Of a stretch of DNA of 25,764 nt, positions 23,728 to 25,764 are shown piece by piece. The notes under the pieces are model-generated. The model worked only from the letters and a program-made list of their open reading frames with translations, was not told the DNA's origin and made no database searches. The first letter of the stretch is position 1; each line of letters opens with the position of its first letter. Origin of the DNA: DASZMX01 sp035551475. GTDB taxonomy: Bacteria > Verrucomicrobiota > Verrucomicrobiia > Limisphaerales > Palsa-1400. The DNA is taken from NCBI GenBank assembly GCA_035551475.1, contig DASZMX010000152.1, positions 1 through 25,764 of the forward strand, in the 5' to 3' direction. Position numbers and translations under genes: made by a program.

Positions 23728-23919
23728 TCACTCCTCATCTTTGAATCGCTTGATTCCACGCGCAGGAAACGCTCGGCTGAAGTTCCCTTGATCCATTTGA
23801 AGTGCCCGCGCTACCTCGCCTTGGGATGCTCCAGCCTTTAACAGCAACAAAATCAAGAGTCGCTTGATTGAGTCCAGTTCTTTGGCGATGGGGTCTTGGT
23901 CATTGCCTTTCTTCGTCAT
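23728..23919 (-). CDS. Tiny HTH protein, array member 5
   Basis: The 63-residue product has an acidic N-terminus, a leucine-rich helix (LDSIKRLLILLLLKAG) and a helix-turn-helix (SQGEVARALQMDQGNFSRAF), then a basic tail. The helix probably mediates dimerisation; this is inferred. A GAAGGA site precedes the ATG. It begins 1 nt after member 4. It resembles phage-type or XRE-like HTH regulators but is much shorter. Confidence 0.7.
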   Translation of the reverse strand: MTKKGNDQDPIAKELDSIKRLLILLLLKAGASQGEVARALQMDQGNFSRAFPARGIKRFKDEE

Positions 23920-23920
23920 A

Positions 23921-24157
23921 TTATTTCCTTCGTTTGGGCGTCAAAAGTGTTCGGATGCTTTGCACTGGCGACCCAAGGATTTCCGCGATGTCTTTAGCAT
24001 CCAGTCCCATGCTGGCAAGATAGCGGGCCAAATCGCCCGCACCTTGGTTGCGTTTTGTTTTTGGGCCGAAATTGGTATCACCTAAAAGTTGCCGCAAAGA
24101 AAGAGCGATTAAAACGTTAAGTTTTCTGGAAATGTCATGTTCTTCTTTTTCTGTCAT
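23921..24157 (-). CDS. Tiny HTH protein, array member 4
   Basis: The 78-residue product starts MTEKEEHDISRKLNVLIALS, with a Leu/Ile-rich helix, then a basic loop, then an HTH (LARYLASMGLDAKDIAEILG, then SIRTLL) and a PKRRK tail. The HTH and tail are clearly similar to member 1 (both share KEIAEILG or KDIAEILG). The first ATG in good context is 24157; longer frames begin inside the upstream gene. It is 4 nt from member 3. Confidence 0.7.
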   Translation of the reverse strand: MTEKEEHDISRKLNVLIALSLRQLLGDTNFGPKTKRNQGAGDLARYLASMGLDAKDIAEILGSPVQSIRTLLTPKRRK

Positions 24158-24161
24158 AAAA

Positions 24162-24344
24162 TCATTTGCTCTTTTTGAAACCTTGCAACATCTCACCCAC
24201 TTTCGCGGTTGAAACGTGAACTCGTTTGCCGATTTCACCTTGAGGCACACCGCCATTGGCCAACTGAACCGCAAGCAGGTTTTGGAGCAACTCGATCACT
24301 GTATCGAGTTTTTCCTCTATTATTTGGTCATGGTCTTTTGGCAT
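24162..24344 (-). CDS. Tiny HTH protein, array member 3
   Basis: The 60-residue product reads MPKDHDQIIEEKLDTVIELL at its start. The leucine-rich helix continues into LLAVQLANGG, and an HTH follows (VPQGEIGKRVHVSTAKVGEML), ending FKKSK. The design equals that of members 1, 2, 4 and 5. It starts 3 nt after member 2 and ends 4 nt before member 4. Confidence 0.7.
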   Translation of the reverse strand: MPKDHDQIIEEKLDTVIELLQNLLAVQLANGGVPQGEIGKRVHVSTAKVGEMLQGFKKSK

Positions 24345-24347
24345 AAG

Positions 24348-24512
24348 CTACTTTTTAAGTTGTTTGAAATGCTTAACAATTCGGCTGACCCGGTGAATAT
24401 CCACACCTACAATTTCCCGGATTTGAAGCTGGCCTATACCGGCCAAACCAAGTTGGATAATCATCAAATCGCGTAGAAGGTCTTCAACTGTTTGTTCCTT
24501 TTTCTTCGCCAT
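24348..24512 (-). CDS. Tiny HTH protein, array member 2
   Basis: This 54-codon gene is short enough to be missed by common length cut-offs. It starts ATG at 24512 with GGAG nine nt upstream and ends TAG at 24348. The product begins MAKKKEQTVEDLLRDLMIIQ, then LGLAGIGQLQIREIVGVDIH and RVSRIVKHFKQLKK. As in its neighbours a leucine-rich helix is followed by an HTH and a Lys-rich tail. It lies 2 nt after member 1 and 3 nt before member 3. Confidence 0.65.
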   Translation of the reverse strand: MAKKKEQTVEDLLRDLMIIQLGLAGIGQLQIREIVGVDIHRVSRIVKHFKQLKK

Positions 24513-24514
24513 AA

Positions 24515-24739
24515 TTATTTTCTCCGTTTTTGGGTCTTTCGGATGCCTGTAAGCTCTTTGTTAATGTGAATATTTGTTCGCCCCAATATCTCCGCGATCT
24601 CCTTGGGTTTCATTCCCAACTCGTTCAAGATTTCTATTTTTTGACGAAGCGTAAGTTTTTCCTCATCTTTTCCCCGAAGCAAAAGGAAAATTATTACCTT
24701 CAAAAGCTTGTTTGTTGATTCTAGCGCGTTTTCATCCAT
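24515..24739 (-). CDS. Tiny HTH protein, array member 1
   Basis: The 74-residue product begins MDENALESTNKLLKVIIFLL, with a leucine-rich helix, then an HTH (EILNELGMKPKEIAEILGRT, then NIHINKEL) and a basic tail ending QKRRK. The HTH is close in sequence to that of member 4 and recalls sigma region 4-type HTHs. It is first in the array and is preceded by a good promoter match. The ATG at 24739 is preferred; a longer frame to 24817 adds a non-conserved hydrophobic stretch. Confidence 0.7.
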   Translation of the reverse strand: MDENALESTNKLLKVIIFLLLRGKDEEKLTLRQKIEILNELGMKPKEIAEILGRTNIHINKELTGIRKTQKRRK

Positions 24740-24776
24740 AGATTTACAGTATATTTTAAATCCAAAATGCGGCTCA

Positions 24777-24805
24777 ATAATGTCCGGCAGTAATAGAAAT
24801 ATCAA
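24777..24805 (-). promoter_or_regulatory. Probable promoter of the HTH array
   Basis: On the minus strand TTGATA (24805-24800) and CATTAT (24782-24777) are separated by 17 nt. The start would be near 24770, giving a leader of about 30 nt. ATGCGGC and its inverted copy GCCGCAT (24767-24773 and 24830-24836) flank the promoter and could be regulator half-sites. Confidence 0.45.
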
Positions 24806-24978
24806 TTCCCTTAGCAATTACGCCGGTTTGCCGCATTACTACTCTCTGATAATTATTGATGCGTGTTTACCAAAAGCCAATGCTTTTGTCAATGCGATGG
24901 CAAAATTGGTGATGTGGGCGTAATTCCCGCCGAAGATGAGAACGAGGTCGGCCAGTTGCGTTGAGTGGAAGATATTCC

Positions 24979-25764
24979 TTATGTCGTCGAAACGATGGTC
25001 TGCTTGCGGACAAAGGCCAACATTTCCGTAACTTGCTCGGAGCGCGTCCAGTTTGATTCCTCCGAGGTTAATTGAAATGGCACAAGTTCGGCAGCTAAAG
25101 CGGCATCTTTGATATGCAATCGGATTGATGTGGGGTTCATTTGCCCTAACGTGGCAATGGCCCAATGTTGTGCCCGTTGTGATGGATGTTTTCGAGCCTG
25201 TACCAATCGGGGAATTGACAGTTGCGCCGGAACTATTTTAGCCAGGATATACGAGGCACCGGCAATTTTACGATCTGAACTGTCCGGATTTGTTAAAATC
25301 GCGGCCAACGCATCCGCAATTTCGGCATTTAGTTCCGGGCCGAAGGCACAAACTGCGTGTACTCGTTCTTCATCACTGGGTACATCAAGAAATTCCAAAA
25401 GCCGCAAATAATCTCGAAGGCCATCTTTTCCAAGTCCCCATATTGCAGCTTGCCGGACTTCATCTCCGACGAAGGCCTCACTGCTGGCATATTCGGCAAG
25501 GAGTTCGGCGCACGAAGGGGCAAGTTCTGTTCCGTGAAATTCGGCGAGCGCCAGAAACGCTTCCATGCGTAAATATTCTATCTGTGGGTTGTCAATGGCA
25601 CTCCGCAATAATTCTAAACCGCGATTATCACCAAGCCGAATCAGTGAGGCAGCCGCCTCCAAAGCAACCCGCCCTTCCTGATCGTTATTGGCGATGTTCG
25701 TAATTGCAGGCAAATCACGACTATTGCCGACAACACCAAGTGCTTTTACGGCTACAAATCGGTC
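24979..25764 (-). CDS. HEAT-repeat protein, C-terminal part (5' end beyond window)
   Basis: The frame is open from the right edge to the TAA at 24979, about 261 residues. It consists of HEAT/PBS-lyase-type helical repeats, for example RFVAVKALGVVGNSRDLPAI, EGRVALEAAASLIRLGDNRG and VRQAAIWGLGKDGLRDYLRLL, spaced at about 30-35 residues. Such repeats bind proteins or nucleic acid and often form the C-terminal sensor of larger proteins, including STAND-type defence ATPases. The N-terminal domain, needed to name it, is outside the window. It lies 239 nt upstream of the HTH array on the same strand. Confidence 0.75.
   Translation of the reverse strand, partial: DRFVAVKALGVVGNSRDLPAITNIANNDQEGRVALEAAASLIRLGDNRGLELLRSAIDNPQIEYLRMEAFLALAEFHGTELAPSCAELLAEYASSEAFVGDEVRQAAIWGLGKDGLRDYLRLLEFLDVPSDEERVHAVCAFGPELNAEIADALAAILTNPDSSDRKIAGASYILAKIVPAQLSIPRLVQARKHPSQRAQHWAIATLGQMNPTSIRLHIKDAALAAELVPFQLTSEESNWTRSEQVTEMLAFVRKQTIVSTT

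Larger units (their letters stand above)
21658..25764. mobile_element. Left part of a tRNA-Gly-integrated element
   Basis: The element starts at the tRNA-Gly fragment, is followed by a tyrosine recombinase, and continues with accessory genes that are visibly more AT-rich than the rest of the window. The orientation of the fragment places the intact tRNA to the right, beyond the edge. No replication, conjugation or phage structural genes are seen in the visible part. Confidence 0.65.

Noticed and set aside
24839..25165. Minus frame with LADLVLIFGGNYAHITNFAI after the HEAT gene
   Set aside because: The last 48 codons look protein-like, but there is no start codon near them and the rest overlaps the HEAT gene in another frame.
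1..25764. CRISPR array
   Set aside because: No regularly spaced repeat series and no cas-like gene were seen anywhere in the window.

Overview
The window looks like chromosomal DNA from a member of the Verrucomicrobiota, probably close to the Pedosphaera/Limisphaerales group. That placement is an inference. It rests on the GC-rich core genes, an ECF sigma factor with a membrane anchor and C-terminal domain, a small pseudopilin with a Cys-rich tail, and System II cytochrome c maturation genes. No rRNA or other phylogenetic marker was used.

Layout. (1) 1-5675: the N-terminal 482 residues of a CHASE3-GAF-HisKA sensor kinase (off the left edge), a Bcr/CflA-type drug exporter, carA, a tail-anchored FHA protein and hemB. 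(2) 5752-10646: a tight four-gene operon with a duplicated-domain secreted protein, a ResB-like protein, CcsA/ResC and a secreted protein of unknown function; ResB and CcsA form the haem export/ligation machinery of System II. (3) 10702-13774: tRNA-Asn(GTT), then an accessory stretch with a HAD phosphatase, a doubtful reading frame and a 1.2-kb segment bounded by IS21-like double-repeat ends that has no transposase. This segment carries a pseudopilin-like gene, a Cys-rich protein gene and an 18-bp perfect stem-loop. (4) 13835-20120: cytochrome c and a Tat-type metallophosphoesterase, an anti-sigma-like protein without its N-terminal zinc domain, an ABC exporter, an ArsR/SRPBCC operon with its operator inside the promoter, and an ECF sigma factor fused to a membrane-anchored domain. 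(5) 20303-21596: a parDE toxin-antitoxin pair with an operator over its promoter, and a frameshifted nucleotidyltransferase-like gene with a small partner.

(6) 21658 to the right edge is the left part of an integrative element. It starts at a tRNA-Gly 3'-end fragment, followed by a complete tyrosine recombinase. Then comes the most unusual locus of the window: six minus-strand genes separated by 1-12 nt. Five encode tiny helix-turn-helix proteins (54-78 aa) that look like diverged copies of one design. The last encodes a 297-aa protein with a winged-helix N-terminus and a C-terminal domain that may be a divergent nuclease. Upstream is the C-terminal part of a HEAT-repeat protein that runs off the right edge. 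The DNA here is visibly more AT-rich than the core genes. The arrangement suggests a multi-HTH regulatory or defence module; its function is not known to me.
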